DNA of 64,000 nt from Trebonia kvetii (GCF_007827045.1 NZ_RPFW01000001.1:596519-660518), one strand, 5' to 3'; shown: positions 17,043-27,144, counted from the stretch's first letter. Made by a program: numbers and translations. Notes: generated by a model from the letters alone, not told the origin.

Positions 17043-17075
17043 AACGGCCCGCCGGTTTGCCCCCGGAGGGCCGTT
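17043..17075. terminator. Hairpin terminator
   Basis: AACGGCCC-g-CCGG pairs with CCGG-a-GGGCCGTT around a 7-nt loop, followed on the plus strand by GTTATTT. It has the shape of an intrinsic terminator, but no gene is close enough to say what it serves. Confidence 0.6.
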
Positions 17076-17505
17076 GTTATTTCCAAAAGATACGAAGGCC
17101 CCGTTCGCCCTCTCCCTTGCCCTGCGGCCGAACCCCCTGGTGCCCGGACAAAAATCCCGCGTCGCCTGGACAATCCGGTGCGCAGAGTGACTCGGCCACC
17201 TCGGTAGAGGGCGCTTTAGCTTGAACCCGCGAGTTGCCGGGCTGACGGGGCCGTCGCCCTCGCGCGGCGGCGCGCAACTGGTCGAGGTCGCCGCGGGCCG
17301 GATGATCCTCGTACGGGACTCGTCCGCTTGCCGCAGGAAATGCCCGAGCGGTGATGTTGAGCTGGCCGAATCTCGGCCTCGCCACGGATGCCTTCGCCCT
17401 CGGCGTTACTGGTCTAGGACGTCAGCCGCGCCTGCGCTCGGCGAGTTTGTGACCCGGGCAGGAACCAGGTCGGCCCCCACTTCCGCTGATCTCAACACAT
17501 TGACT
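17076..17505. other. Gap left of the yifB breakpoint
   Basis: No gene is supportable. The foreign side of the yifB breakpoint begins at about 17,515. Confidence 0.4.
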
Positions 17506-17677
17506 TGACAGGGAAGACGATCGCCGCGCGGATCCGGTCGCGCGCCTCGCGCAGCGCGGTGTCCGGCAGGCCGACCAGGATCGTCGCGGGCAGCCCGCTC
17601 GCGATGTCCGCCTCGACCTCGATCAGGTGCCCGCGGACGCCGACGAGGGCGACGGAGAAGGTGCGGGCGAGCGCCAT
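17492..17677 (-). pseudogene. yifB: yifB/comM N-terminal fragment (Mg-chelatase-like ATPase)
   Basis: From ATG 17677 the frame encodes the conserved N-terminal domain of YifB/ComM: TFSVALVGVRGHLIEVEADI, then SGLPATILVGLPDTALREAR and RIRAAIV. It departs from the family there and stops six codons later (FPVKSMC). The family is about 500 residues long, so roughly 57 native residues remain and the AAA+ domain is gone. In actinobacteria yifB follows yraN and precedes dprA; here the breakpoint at about 17,513-17,520 marks the edge of the foreign island or of a deletion. Confidence 0.85.
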
Positions 17678-17678
17678 C

Positions 17679-18041
17679 TCAGGCCACACCCCTGACGTGC
17701 TCGACCGTGAATCCGTCGGAACCGTCGCGCAGCAGGCCGAGTACGTCGATGCGGATCTGGTCGAACCTGACGCCGTGCGCGGACAGCCACTGCGCGGCGA
17801 GGCGGCGCAGCCGCAAGCGCTTTGTCCGGCCGACCGCGTCGAGCGGCGTGCCGTACCTGGTACCGGACCGGGTCTTCACCTCGCAGACGACGAACGTGTG
17901 CCGGTCCACCGCCACGATGTCGATCTCACCGTCGGCACATCGCCAGTTCCGGTCAAGGATGCGGAATCCGCAGCCTTCCAGGTAGCTGACCGCCGCCTGT
18001 TCGCCTTCTCGGCCGAGCCGGTCTTTCGCGCCCACCGCCAT
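17679..18041 (-). CDS. yraN: YraN family (UPF0102) nuclease-like protein
   Basis: The 120-residue protein (ATG 18041; a second ATG is one codon upstream) matches the family over its full length: GREGEQAAVSYLEGCGFRIL, RNWRC, then GEIDIVAVD and VVCEVKTRSG. The last two give the D...ExK residues of a Holliday-junction-resolvase-like fold. Its cellular function is not well established. It overlaps the start of the yifB fragment in the usual gene order, so this is chromosomal backbone at the edge of the island. Confidence 0.92.
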   Translation of the reverse strand: MAVGAKDRLGREGEQAAVSYLEGCGFRILDRNWRCADGEIDIVAVDRHTFVVCEVKTRSGTRYGTPLDAVGRTKRLRLRRLAAQWLSAHGVRFDQIRIDVLGLLRDGSDGFTVEHVRGVA

Positions 18042-18044
18042 CAC

Positions 18045-18360
18045 CTCCGCTTTTGACGATGGCGCGCGGCTGTGGATTACTGGGCTGAAATTTGCCGACG
18101 GTGGAGCAGATTGTCAACAATCTGGGAACTGTGGAAAACTTACGCCGAATGTCGGAGGTGCGTGTTACCGGATTCGGCTCGATACGGGACCCGTGACGTC
18201 TTCTGATGTCGCAGTCTGCGTGGCCGGCGCGCCCTGAACGGGCGCGGCCCCCCGCCCGGTGTCCGGCGTGACGGGGCAAGGCGGGGAAGGGTGGTGCTGG
18301 AGTCACCGCCTAGTCAACATGGCGGGGCGGGGCGGGGTGTGCGGGTGCGGGTTGCGGGGG
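18045..18360. other. Upstream region of yraN
   Basis: It holds a TTGACA hexamer on the minus strand inside a palindrome (18108-18123) but no coding frame of note. Confidence 0.45.
18108..18123. promoter_or_regulatory. Palindrome overlapping a -35-like hexamer
   Basis: AGATTGT-CA-ACAATCT is a perfect inverted repeat. On the minus strand it contains TTGACA, about 65 bp upstream of yraN, so it may be an operator over the yraN promoter. Confidence 0.4.
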
Positions 18361-18789
18361 CTACCCGCCGTGGTGCCGGTACGAGCAGGGTTTTGCCGAT
18401 GGTGGCCCACAATCTTCCAGGAAGGGTCGTCGCAAGGTTGTTTGCATTACCGTCATGGCGGCGCCGTCGTAGTGGGCGGTTTGGATTGGCTGCCAGTTGA
18501 GGTTCCTGTAGAGGGATTCGGCTGGGGAGTTGCTTTCGGTGTAGAGGTAGAGGGTCTGGTGGCCCAGGGAGGCGGCCCATGCCTCGCAGCGGCGCACGAG
18601 GGTGGCGCCGATGCCCTGGCGGCGTGCCGACGGAGCGACGTACGGGCCTTTCAGCCATGGGGTCAGGCCTGCGACAGGCGGGTAGCCGGGCATGTCCTGG
18701 CCGGTCAGGCATACCACGCCGACCGGTGTGCCGTCCGCGACCGCGATGAGGGTGCCCGGTATCTTGTCGGCGCTGGCCTGGCTGGCCAT
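18361..18789 (-). CDS. GNAT N-acetyltransferase, probably 5'-truncated
   Basis: The GNAT fold is clear: GTLIAVADGTPVGVVCL, then GPYVAPSARRQGIGATLV (the acetyl-CoA-binding R/Q-x-x-G-x-G/A loop, RRQGIG) and LYLYTESNSPAESLYRNLNW. The first usable start is ATG 18789. In-frame sequence just before it (SWGHSDPGGSLEAWTAG) belongs to the family's N-terminal region but is preceded at once by the araA stop region, with no start codon. The protein has therefore probably lost about 30 N-terminal residues. Its substrate is unknown. It is the last gene on the arabinose transcript. Confidence 0.7.
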   Translation of the reverse strand: MASQASADKIPGTLIAVADGTPVGVVCLTGQDMPGYPPVAGLTPWLKGPYVAPSARRQGIGATLVRRCEAWAASLGHQTLYLYTESNSPAESLYRNLNWQPIQTAHYDGAAMTVMQTTLRRPFLEDCGPPSAKPCSYRHHGG

Positions 18790-18848
18790 TCCTGCCGTCC
18801 ATGCCTCGAGTGAGCCGCCAGGGTCGCTGTGACCCCATGAATTTACTG

Positions 18849-20366
18849 TCAGATGCCGCGGGCGAGGCGGTAGTAGGCGGCGTTGGCGGTGATCCGCTGT
18901 TCCATGTCGCGCAGCGTTGTGGTGTCGTCGATGACCAGCAGTTCGGTGCCTGTCATGCGTGCGTAGTCTTCGAATGCCTCGATGCCGAGGGCGGTGGACA
19001 TGACGGTGTGGTGGGCGGCGCCGGCGGTCAGCCAGGCGGTCGCCGAGGTGCGGAAGTCCGGTGCGGGTTTCCATACCGCGCGGCCGACCGGCAGGTTCGG
19101 CAGCGGCGCCGTGGGTTCCACGATCTCGACAGCGTTGACCACTAGGCGGAACCTGTCGCGCACGTCAGTGAGCGCCGCGACAACGCCCGGGCCCGGGTCG
19201 GCGGTGAAGACCAGGCGCACCGGGTCCTCGCGCCCGCCGATGGATAGCGGGTGGATCTCTAGGCGCGGCCGCGTCGCGGTCAGGGAGGGGCAGACCTCGA
19301 GCATGTGCGCGCCGAGTATCCGCTCCTGCCCCGGCGTCAGGTCGTAGGTGTAGTCCTCCATCAGCGACGCGCCGCCTGGCAGGCCCGCGCCCATCACCTT
19401 GGCGGCACGGACCAGGATGGCGGTCTTCCAGTCGCCCTCGGCGCCGAACCCGTACCCGTTGGTCATCAGCCGCTGCACCGCGAGCCCCGGCAACTGGCGC
19501 AACCCGCCCAGGTCCTCGAAGCTGGTGGTGAAGGCGCCGAACCCGCCGTCGGTGAGGAAGGAGCGCAGGCCGAGCTCGATCGCCGCGCCCTCCCGCAGCG
19601 ACTTATGCCGGTCGCCGCCTGCCCGCAGCTCCTCAGCAACGTCGTAGGCGTCCTCGTACTCCGCGACGAGGGAGTCGATCTCCGCATCGGGGGCCGCGTC
19701 GACGGCCGCCACCAGGTCGTTGACGCCCCAGGTGTTGACCTGCACCCCGAACACGGCCTCGGCCTCGGTCTTGTCACCTTCAGTGACCGCGACGTACCGC
19801 ATGTTGTCGCCGAACCTGGCCAGCTTGAGGGAGCGGGTCGCCGCCCAGCCGACGGCCGCTCTGGTCCAGGTCCCGACCGCAGCGGTCACCGCGGGGTCGG
19901 ACACGTGCCCGGCAACCGTCTTGTGCCGGACGCCGAGCCGGGCAAGGATGTAGGCGAATTCCCGGTCCCCGTGCGCCGCCTGGTTCAGGTTCATGAACCC
20001 GAAGTCGATCCCCGCCCACGGCAGCGCCACGTTTGCCTGCGTGTGCAGGTGCAGCAGCGGCTTGCCCAGTGCGTTCAGGCCGGCGATCCACATCTTCGCC
20101 GGGCTGAACGTATGCATCCACGCGACCAGGCCGATCACCTGATCACCGGCGTTCGCCTCCAGGACCAGGCGGCGGATCGAGTCCGGCTCCGTCAGCACGG
20201 GCTTGTGCACGACGCGCACCGGGATATCCGGTGCCGCGTCCAGGGCCGCCGCGATCGCGCTGGACTGAGCCGCGACCTGACGCAGCGTCTCCTCGCCATA
20301 CAGATGCTGGCTCCCCGTTAGGAACCAGACCTCAAGGTCCCCGAGGGACTTCGTACCGGGCGTCAT
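18849..20366 (-). CDS. araA: L-arabinose isomerase
   Basis: This 505-residue enzyme converts L-arabinose to L-ribulose. Family motifs include [18 protein letters not shown] at the start, [33 protein letters not shown] with the [12 protein letters not shown] substrate and metal region, [19 protein letters not shown], and the C-terminal MEDYTYDL segment. The length is normal. ATG 20366 overlaps the araD stop, which indicates translational coupling. It follows araB and araD on the minus strand, completing the pathway to D-xylulose 5-phosphate. Confidence 0.97.
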   Translation of the reverse strand: MTPGTKSLGDLEVWFLTGSQHLYGEETLRQVAAQSSAIAAALDAAPDIPVRVVHKPVLTEPDSIRRLVLEANAGDQVIGLVAWMHTFSPAKMWIAGLNALGKPLLHLHTQANVALPWAGIDFGFMNLNQAAHGDREFAYILARLGVRHKTVAGHVSDPAVTAAVGTWTRAAVGWAATRSLKLARFGDNMRYVAVTEGDKTEAEAVFGVQVNTWGVNDLVAAVDAAPDAEIDSLVAEYEDAYDVAEELRAGGDRHKSLREGAAIELGLRSFLTDGGFGAFTTSFEDLGGLRQLPGLAVQRLMTNGYGFGAEGDWKTAILVRAAKVMGAGLPGGASLMEDYTYDLTPGQERILGAHMLEVCPSLTATRPRLEIHPLSIGGREDPVRLVFTADPGPGVVAALTDVRDRFRLVVNAVEIVEPTAPLPNLPVGRAVWKPAPDFRTSATAWLTAGAAHHTVMSTALGIEAFEDYARMTGTELLVIDDTTTLRDMEQRITANAAYYRLARGI

Positions 20367-21055
20367 CGCGCCACTCCTTCTTCGGTTCGCTGGCCGTAGA
20401 CGTTCTGGTACCTGGCGAAGAGCGCGTCGACGGCTCCCCCGGGAAGCGGTGCCGCTGGGCCGCCCTGCCTGGCGATGTGCGTGGTGCGGGCGACGTCCTC
20501 GGCCATGACCGCGGCCTTGACGGCGTCGCGCGCGTCCTTCCCGATGGTGAACACGCCGTGGCCGCGCATCAGCACGGCGCGGGAGCGGTGCCCGGACAAC
20601 GTGGCGACGATGCCGCGGCCGATCGAGTCGTCTCCGATGATCGCGAACGGGCCGACGGGGATCTCGCCGCCGAATTCGTCGGCCATCGCGGTGATGGTGC
20701 ACGGTATGGGCTCGCCCCTGGCCGCCCAGGCGGTGGCGTAGGTGGAGTGCGTGTGCACGACGCCGCCGACCTCTGGCAGTTGCCGGTAGACGTATGCATG
20801 CGCGGCGGTGTCGCTCGACGGCGACCGGCCGGACCCTTCGCTGCCCGGCACGACGTTTCCGTCCAGGTCGCACAGGATCATGCTGTCCGCGGTCAGCTCG
20901 TCGTAGCTGACTCCGCTCGGCTTGATCACGAACAGGTCCGCGCCGGGGACCCGCTCGGAGACGTTGCCGGCGGTCCAGACGATGAGACCGTACCTGACCA
21001 GCTCGCCGTGCAGCCGGGCCACGTTCGCGCGGACCCCGGCGACTGCCTCGTTCAC
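20363..21055 (-). CDS. araD: L-ribulose-5-phosphate 4-epimerase
   Basis: This 230-residue class II aldolase-fold enzyme makes D-xylulose 5-phosphate for the pentose phosphate pathway. Visible motifs are [20 protein letters not shown] (substrate phosphate), [10 protein letters not shown], the zinc-binding [14 protein letters not shown] and the downstream [10 protein letters not shown] histidine. GTG 21055 has a strong AGGAGG and overlaps the araB stop by 4 bp. Its own end overlaps the araA start. Confidence 0.96.
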   Translation of the reverse strand: MNEAVAGVRANVARLHGELVRYGLIVWTAGNVSERVPGADLFVIKPSGVSYDELTADSMILCDLDGNVVPGSEGSGRSPSSDTAAHAYVYRQLPEVGGVVHTHSTYATAWAARGEPIPCTITAMADEFGGEIPVGPFAIIGDDSIGRGIVATLSGHRSRAVLMRGHGVFTIGKDARDAVKAAVMAEDVARTTHIARQGGPAAPLPGGAVDALFARYQNVYGQRTEEGVAR

Positions 21056-22707
21056 TGAAGTGCCTCCTTCCGGAGCGTGCGGAGCCGGCGCATGACCTCG
21101 CTGCCGCCGCGGCCGAAATAGTCGTGCAGCTGCGCGTACTCCGCGTACAGCCGGTCGTAGGCGGCGGACGCCGCGGGGTCGGGCCGGTAGGTGCGGGCAC
21201 CGCGGCCGCCCATCGCGGCGCCCGCCGTCCGCACGTCCGGGTAGGCGCCGGCCGCGACCGCGGCGTGGATCGCCGAGCCGAGCGCCGGGGCCTGGGCGCT
21301 CGCGCAGGTCGCGACAGGCATGCCGAGGACGTCCGCATAGACCTGCATGAGGAACTCGTTCCTGAGCAGGCCGCCGGCGGCGACGAACTCGGTGACCGGC
21401 ACGCCTGCCGCCGTGAAGGCCTCCACGATCGTGCGGGCGCCGAAGGCCGTCGCCTCGATCAGCGCCCGGTAGACCTCCTCCGGGCGGGTCGCGAGCGTCA
21501 GGCCGAGCAGCAGGCCGGAGAGCTCGTGGTCGACCAGCACCGACCGGTTCCCCGACTCCCAGTCAAGCGCGACCAGACCGTGCCCGCCTGGCGGCTGGAC
21601 ACGGGCGAGCGAAGTCAGGTGCTCCTGAAGAGTCAGCCCAACCCGTTCGGCATCCTCCTGATAGGCGGCGGGAACGAAGCCGTTCGCGAACCAGGCGAAG
21701 ATGTCCCCGACGCCGGACTGGCCCGCCTCGTAGCCGAACAGGCCGCGGACGATCCCCCCGTCGACGACCCCGCACATGCCGGGCACCTCGGCCAGCACCT
21801 CGGCGTTCATCACGTGGCACGCCGAGGTGCCCATGATGGCCAGCATCTGGCCGGGGCTGACGGCCTGCGCGGCTGGGGCGGTGACGTGCGCGTCCACGTT
21901 GCCCACCGCGACCGCGATCCCGGGCCTCAGGCCCGTCCACCCGGCAGCCTCTGCGGTGAGCGTTCCCGCCGCATCGCCGAGCTGGCCGATCGGCGCGGCT
22001 AGCTTGTCGGCCGCGAATCCCGCGAACGCCGGGTTCAGCGCCGCGAGGAATCCGGGGTCCGGGTCGCTGCCATCCTGGTACATGCCCTTGTAACCGGCGG
22101 TGCAGGCGTTGCGGACGTACCGGCCGCACAGCCGCCACACAATCCAGTCGGCCGCCTCAACCCACCGGTCCATCCGGCGGTAGATCTCCGGGTCATCTTC
22201 CAGCAGCTGAAGTGCCTTGGCGAACTCCCACTCCGCGGAGATCGCGCCCCCGTACCGCGGCAGCCAGGGTTCCTTCCGCTCCCTGGCCAGGGCGTTGATC
22301 CGGTCCGCGTGCGGCTGTGCGGCGTGATGCCGCCACAGCTTCACGTACGCGTGCGGGCGGTTCTCGTAGCTGGGCAGCTCGCACAGCGGCGTCCCGTCGG
22401 CGAGCACCGGGAGCACGGTGCACGCCGTGAAGTCAGTGGCGATGCCGATCACGTCCGCAGGATCTATACCGGCTTCGCGCAGCGCGGCGGGGACCGCGTT
22501 GCGCAGGACCGCCACGTAGTCGGCGGGCACCTGAAGCGCCCAGTCCGGCGGCAGCCCTCCGCCGCCGGGAAGTGCCCGGTCGAGCACCGCGTGCGGGTAC
22601 TCCCAGGTCGCCGACCCGGCCTCCGCCCCGTCCGAGACCCGGACCACCAGGGCCCGGCCAGACAGAGTGCCGAAGTCCACGCCTATGACGTAGCGGTCAC
22701 GCGACAT
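21052..22707 (-). CDS. araB: Ribulokinase
   Basis: This 551-residue FGGY kinase phosphorylates L-ribulose. [14 protein letters not shown] at residues 9-22 is the N-terminal phosphate-binding segment. [28 protein letters not shown] and [20 protein letters not shown] mark the catalytic and ATP-binding parts of the two FGGY domains. ATG 22707 has GGAGGA just upstream and overlaps the regulator gene before it by 11 bp; the end overlaps araD. It is the first of the three catabolic genes of the operon. Confidence 0.97.
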   Translation of the reverse strand: MSRDRYVIGVDFGTLSGRALVVRVSDGAEAGSATWEYPHAVLDRALPGGGGLPPDWALQVPADYVAVLRNAVPAALREAGIDPADVIGIATDFTACTVLPVLADGTPLCELPSYENRPHAYVKLWRHHAAQPHADRINALARERKEPWLPRYGGAISAEWEFAKALQLLEDDPEIYRRMDRWVEAADWIVWRLCGRYVRNACTAGYKGMYQDGSDPDPGFLAALNPAFAGFAADKLAAPIGQLGDAAGTLTAEAAGWTGLRPGIAVAVGNVDAHVTAPAAQAVSPGQMLAIMGTSACHVMNAEVLAEVPGMCGVVDGGIVRGLFGYEAGQSGVGDIFAWFANGFVPAAYQEDAERVGLTLQEHLTSLARVQPPGGHGLVALDWESGNRSVLVDHELSGLLLGLTLATRPEEVYRALIEATAFGARTIVEAFTAAGVPVTEFVAAGGLLRNEFLMQVYADVLGMPVATCASAQAPALGSAIHAAVAAGAYPDVRTAGAAMGGRGARTYRPDPAASAAYDRLYAEYAQLHDYFGRGGSEVMRRLRTLRKEALQ

Positions 22708-23779
22708 CAGTCCTCCGTTGCCTGCGGCCCGCCTGCGGCCAGGTGTGCACGGGTGCGCCGGCTTCCGAGGCCGGTGACATCGCCGCGACCGAGTTCCTCA
22801 CCATCAGCTGCGGGCCGGCGGCGCCGGGTGCCGGGGCGGCGGCGTCGGGGTTCCCGATCTCGCCGATGGCATCGATCAGCAGAGCGATGCAGTTCCTGCC
22901 CGCCTCGCCGAAATGCTGGCGAACCGTCGTAAGCGGCGGCCAGAAGTGCGCGGCCTCGGGTATGTCGTCGAAGCCGGCCACGCTGACGTCGCCAGGAACG
23001 TCGAGGCCCGCCTCGCGCAGCGCATGGATCAGCCCCAGCGCCATCTGGTCGTTGGCGCTGAAGGCCGCGGTGAAGCCCGGGCCCGCCTGCGTGCCCGGCC
23101 GCCCCCACAGCAGCAGATGACCTGCCGCGTAGCCCGATTCCGCGGTCCAGTCGCCGAACACGGGCGGCAGCACGGGAAGCCCGGCCAGCAGCAGCTCCGA
23201 CTCATACACCATGAGCCGCGCGTGCGCTTCGTCCCAGTCCGGCGGCCCCGCGACGTGCAGGATCCGCCGGTGTCCCTGCCCGATGAGGTACCTCATCATC
23301 ATCCGGGCACCCCGCTCATGGCCGGATTGGGCCGCCACCACCGGGACGCCTCCGGTCAGCGGCGCCAGCCCGGACATCACTCCGGCGCGCGGCGACACAA
23401 CCGCGATCCCCTCTACGTCCTGGTCAAGCAGGTCCCCCACCGCCGCCGCGAGCGCATCAGGCGAGTCCGCGCCCAGCCGGGCGACGGTCGTGTAATAGCC
23501 GCGCTGACGTGCGGCATCCTCGACCGCGCTCACGCAGCTTGCCGGCCCGTAATGCTCTCCAGCCGCCACGAGCAGCCCGATGGTCCGCGAGCGCTTAGTG
23601 GACAGCGCCCTCGCCACCCGGCTCGGGCGGAAGTGCAGCTCTTCCACCGCGGCGAGTACCCGTGTCCTGGTGGCGGCACGAACGTTCGGCTGACCGTTCA
23701 GGACGCGCGAGACCGTCATCCCGGAGACGCCAGCGGCACGGGCGACATCCAGGATGCTGGCCGGCTGCTCTCTGCTCAT
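22697..23779 (-). CDS. LacI family regulator within the arabinose operon
   Basis: The 360-residue repressor has an N-terminal LacI HTH (SILDVARAAGVSGMTVSRVL, hinge VEELHFRPSRVARAL) followed by a periplasmic-binding-protein-like effector domain (RTIGLLVAAGEHYG, SVAGFDDIPEA). It lies between the permease gene (13 bp) and araB (overlap), with a strong GAGGAGGG before ATG 23779. It therefore shares the operon transcript and probably responds to arabinose or a related sugar, like other in-operon AraR-type LacI proteins. The effector is inferred from context. Confidence 0.88.
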   Translation of the reverse strand: MSREQPASILDVARAAGVSGMTVSRVLNGQPNVRAATRTRVLAAVEELHFRPSRVARALSTKRSRTIGLLVAAGEHYGPASCVSAVEDAARQRGYYTTVARLGADSPDALAAAVGDLLDQDVEGIAVVSPRAGVMSGLAPLTGGVPVVAAQSGHERGARMMMRYLIGQGHRRILHVAGPPDWDEAHARLMVYESELLLAGLPVLPPVFGDWTAESGYAAGHLLLWGRPGTQAGPGFTAAFSANDQMALGLIHALREAGLDVPGDVSVAGFDDIPEAAHFWPPLTTVRQHFGEAGRNCIALLIDAIGEIGNPDAAAPAPGAAGPQLMVRNSVAAMSPASEAGAPVHTWPQAGRRQRRTDVA

Positions 23780-23792
23780 GTGTCCCTCCTCG

Positions 23793-24698
23793 TCAGCCGG
23801 TCACGGAGCCGAGGGTGATGCCGCTACGCCAGTACCGCTGCAGGAACAGGAAGACAGCCACGAGGGGAATGACAGCCACCAGCGAGCCGGTCACCACCAT
23901 CGTGTAGACCGATTCACTTCCCGTGCCGCCCTGGCTGGCCTGGTACTGGAGGATGCCGAGCCCGACCGTGGCCGGCATGCGCGCCTCCGTGCTGAACAGC
24001 AGGAGCGGCAGGAAGTAGTTGTTCCAGGTGCCCACGACGGAGAAGAGGAAGACCGTCGCGGCGCCTGGACTAATAAGGCGGGCCGCGATGGAGAGGAAGA
24101 TCCGCACTTCTCCGGCGCCGTCAACCCGGGCCGCTTCCAGCAGGGACCGCGGAACGGCGGCCTGGCTGTATACCCGCATCAGGTAGATGCCCACCGGGCT
24201 CACCACGGACGGGAGTATGAACCCCCAGGGGTTGTTGAGCAGGTTAACGTCGGCGAGCAGCAGGTAGAGCGGGATGACCAGAACGGTCACCGGGACCATG
24301 ACCGTCACCAGGATCGCGCCGAACAGGGCCCGGCGGCCGCGGAACTCATAGCACGCGAACGCGTAGCCGCCGACCGAGGAAATGACCGCTGCGCCGATCC
24401 CCGCCGCGGCGGAGTAGAGGATCGTGTTGAGCAGCCAGTGCCCGTAGAGACCCTGGTTGTAGGTAAAGAGGTTGCCGACGTTGGCGAAAAGCCGGAACGG
24501 GCCGGACGGAGCGAAGCCGAAGGAGTTGAGCAGGGCGCTGTCGGACTTGGTGGCCGCTAGTACCAGCCAGTAGATCGGCATCAGGATGTAGAGCGCGATG
24601 AGCACGCAGATTCCGGTGACGATCCACCGCGATCGGCGGGATGCGTACAGCGCCGAAAGCGGCCTTGAGTCGCCGGATCGCGCGGTGGTGCTAGCCAT
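23793..24698 (-). CDS. Sugar ABC transporter permease (MalG/CUT1 type)
   Basis: This permease of about 301 residues has six predicted membrane helices. It carries the cytoplasmic EAA loop (LLEAARVDGAGEVRIFLSIA) that docks to the ATPase, and the MalG-like start (TGICVLIALYILMPIYWLVL). ATG 24698 overlaps the end of the partner permease gene. No ATPase gene is in the cluster. This is usual for actinobacterial CUT1 importers, which share one MsiK-like ATPase encoded elsewhere. Substrate: arabinose or arabino-oligosaccharides, inferred from neighbours. Confidence 0.92.
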   Translation of the reverse strand: MASTTARSGDSRPLSALYASRRSRWIVTGICVLIALYILMPIYWLVLAATKSDSALLNSFGFAPSGPFRLFANVGNLFTYNQGLYGHWLLNTILYSAAAGIGAAVISSVGGYAFACYEFRGRRALFGAILVTVMVPVTVLVIPLYLLLADVNLLNNPWGFILPSVVSPVGIYLMRVYSQAAVPRSLLEAARVDGAGEVRIFLSIAARLISPGAATVFLFSVVGTWNNYFLPLLLFSTEARMPATVGLGILQYQASQGGTGSESVYTMVVTGSLVAVIPLVAVFLFLQRYWRSGITLGSVTG

Positions 24699-25650
24699 GC
24701 CTGGCCTCCCGCTGGGCACTGCCGCGCCGCAGAGCCAGCGAGATCACGCCGGCAGCGACCGCGATGATGACGGCAAGGACAAGCGCGCCCGCGGAGGCGA
24801 GATTCGCCTCCTGGCCGGAGAACGCCTGGGTGTAGAGGTAAAGGTTCGGAGTGAGATGGGAGTTGATCGCGCCGGTCAGGTTCGCCAGCAGTTCCGGTTC
24901 CGTGAACAGCTGGAGAGTGCCGATGGCGGAGAAGAGGGCGGCGAGCACGATCGCGCCGCGCACCATCGGAATCCTGACGGACCGGGCGATCGTCCACGCG
25001 CCCGCGCCGTCAAGCACGGCAGCCTCGGTGAGTTCACGCGGGACTGCCTGCAGTGCCGTGTAGATGATCAGCATGTTGTAGCCGAGTAGTTCCCAGGTCA
25101 GGATGTTGCCGAGCGCGGGCCATAGGAAGCCGCCGCCGAGCAGGTTCGGTGTCCCAAGCCCGATGTGGCTGAAGATGACGTCGAGCGGCGACAGGTCAGG
25201 GACGAGCAGGTAACCCCACATGATTGCCGCGACCGCACCAGGGATCGCGAACGGCACGAAATAGAGCAGGCGGAACATCGGGCCGTAGCGGACAAGTCCC
25301 ATGTCAAGCACGACGGCGAGGAACACCGAGATGGCCAGCATCACCGGGACCTGGACGACGCCGAGCACGACGACCCCGACCAGACCGGTCCAGAAGTCCG
25401 ACGTCCCGAACAGCGTCCGGTAGTTCTGCAGCCCGACGAACATGTTCGCCCCGGTCAGGGTGTGGGTGAAGAGGCTGAGGTAGGCCGCGTAGATGAGCGG
25501 TCCCACCGTGAACAAGACAAAGAGCAGGTAGAACGGGCCGATGAACACATAAGGGACCCCGGCGGACCGCCATCGCCTGGCGGCCCTCCATCGCCGGGCG
25601 GCGGGCGCTGTCCTGCCAGGCTGCCGCACCGCAAGTGCGCTCTGCTGCAA
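24691..25650 (-). CDS. Sugar ABC transporter permease (MalF/CUT1 type)
   Basis: The 319-residue partner permease has a basic N-terminus, a first helix VPYVFIGPFYLLFVLFTVGP, and the EAA loop (LTEAAVLDGAGAWTIARSVR). It sits between the binding-protein gene and the MalG-type gene, with overlapping ends to the latter, so the two should form the heterodimeric channel. Confidence 0.92.
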   Translation of the reverse strand: MQQSALAVRQPGRTAPAARRWRAARRWRSAGVPYVFIGPFYLLFVLFTVGPLIYAAYLSLFTHTLTGANMFVGLQNYRTLFGTSDFWTGLVGVVVLGVVQVPVMLAISVFLAVVLDMGLVRYGPMFRLLYFVPFAIPGAVAAIMWGYLLVPDLSPLDVIFSHIGLGTPNLLGGGFLWPALGNILTWELLGYNMLIIYTALQAVPRELTEAAVLDGAGAWTIARSVRIPMVRGAIVLAALFSAIGTLQLFTEPELLANLTGAINSHLTPNLYLYTQAFSGQEANLASAGALVLAVIIAVAAGVISLALRRGSAQREARHG

Positions 25651-25764
25651 CGGATCTCCCTTCAGCGGCTCGGATTTCCGGGCCTTGGCCGACTGCCCGC
25701 CCGCTCGAGCGGTGCGGGCGGGGAGCCGGCTATCTCAGACGGTGGCTAGCACGCAGCGTGGTTG

Positions 25765-27144
25765 TCACCCGCCGGTGCTGAAGCCTTGTGATTTCGCGTA
25801 GCTGTCCATCGCGGCCTGCAGTCCCGCCATCGCCTGCTCGATAGTGCTCGAGCCGGAGACGACCTTCTGCATCGCGTCGTCCATCTGGGTGGTGCCGTAG
25901 ATCTCGAACGGGCTCCAGGACCAGCCCGCGCCGATCTCCGTGGCCGACGTGGCGAACGGGACGAAGTACTTCGATGTCCCGCTGAGCGCGATCGTCGTGC
26001 TGGACAGGAGCGAGCTGGCCAGCATCGGCTTGTACGCGGGGAAGAGGCTGCTCGGCGCCTGGCTGAGCTTGTTCCATGAGGCGAGTGTGGCGTTCATCCA
26101 CATGACGAAGGTCGCAGCCGCCTGCGGGTGCGCTGAGGACTTGAAGACGGTGTAGGCTGAGCCGCCCCAGTCGGCGGTGACATTGGCGCCGACCGTCCAC
26201 TGCGGGAGAGCGGCCGATTCCCACTTGCCCAGGGTCGCCTTGGACGCGGTGCCGGAGAAGTAGGACGGGCCCCAGGCGGGGAAGACGCCGATGCCGACGG
26301 TGTCGGTGTTCATCGCCTTGAAAAGCGCCGGGCCGAAGGCGAGGGTGTCGATGGAGTGGGAGTCGAGCAGGCTCTGCCAGTAGGAGGCGACCTTGTTCGC
26401 GGCCGGCGAGGTGTAGTCGAACGTCGCGGTCGTACCCGACCAGGAGAAGGGCCGGGCGCCTGCCTGCCACAGCAGCGCGTCGTATCCCTCGGTGTTGACG
26501 GCGGAGAAGTTCGTCAGGTAGACGTCCGGGTGCGCCTTGTGCAGGGCGACTGCCTCGCTCGCGAGCTGGGCCCACGTGGTCGGGATGGCCAGGTTGTACT
26601 TCTTCATGAACGCGGTGTTGACGTACAGGCCCATGGGCCCGGCGTCGCCGGGGATGGCGTAGACGCCGCCGTCGTGACTGACCAGGCTCCAGAAGCCGGA
26701 CGAGAACTGGCTTTCCACGCTCTTCGCGCCGTACTGGTTAAGGTCGGCGAGGGAGTTGGTGATCTCGAGCTCCGGCAGTGCCGAGTACTCGACCTCGGCC
26801 ACGTCGGGAAGCCCCTTGTTGCCGCGGATGTCTAGGAGCAGCTTGTTGTACTCGACGGTTCCCGACCCGACATTCTGCAGGCTGACGCAGATTGACGGAT
26901 GAGTCTGGTTGAAATCCTTCACGATCGTGTCGAAGCCGGGAACCCAGCCCCAGAAGGTGATCGGCGTAGCCGACTTGCTGCACCCGGCCGTCGCCGCCGC
27001 CGCGCTGTCGGCCACGGTGGTCTGCGGCGCCGACGCCTGGGTGGACGACGACGAGGAACAGGCGGAGGCCGCCAGGGCGCAGAGCCCTGCGGCGATCACC
27101 GCCGTGGACAAGCCGCGCTTTCTTCTCGGTAGGTGTCTGTTCAT
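25765..27144 (-). CDS. Sugar-binding lipoprotein of the ABC importer
   Basis: This 459-residue extracellular solute-binding protein (family 1) captures the sugar for the two permeases. The signal peptide is MNRHLPRRKRGLSTAVIAAG, then LCALAASAC, with lipobox LAASAC: the cysteine becomes the lipid anchor. Mature sequence starts serine-rich, then ITFWGWVPGFDTIVKDFNQT, a typical first lobe of CUT1 binding proteins. ATG 27144 has AAGGAGGGG 3 nt upstream, a strong site fitting the high expression of binding proteins. Upstream are the two arabinofuranosidases, so arabinose or arabino-oligosaccharides are the likely ligands. Confidence 0.93.
   Translation of the reverse strand: MNRHLPRRKRGLSTAVIAAGLCALAASACSSSSSTQASAPQTTVADSAAAATAGCSKSATPITFWGWVPGFDTIVKDFNQTHPSICVSLQNVGSGTVEYNKLLLDIRGNKGLPDVAEVEYSALPELEITNSLADLNQYGAKSVESQFSSGFWSLVSHDGGVYAIPGDAGPMGLYVNTAFMKKYNLAIPTTWAQLASEAVALHKAHPDVYLTNFSAVNTEGYDALLWQAGARPFSWSGTTATFDYTSPAANKVASYWQSLLDSHSIDTLAFGPALFKAMNTDTVGIGVFPAWGPSYFSGTASKATLGKWESAALPQWTVGANVTADWGGSAYTVFKSSAHPQAAATFVMWMNATLASWNKLSQAPSSLFPAYKPMLASSLLSSTTIALSGTSKYFVPFATSATEIGAGWSWSPFEIYGTTQMDDAMQKVVSGSSTIEQAMAGLQAAMDSYAKSQGFSTGG

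Noticed and set aside
17221..17508. Small plus-strand frame left of the yifB breakpoint
   Set aside because: It has no RBS, no family and low-complexity Arg/Pro-rich sequence.
18061..18140. Possible DnaA boxes (TGTGGATTA, TTTTCCACAG)
   Set aside because: There are only two loose matches, with no dnaA/dnaN nearby and no cluster. This is not an origin.
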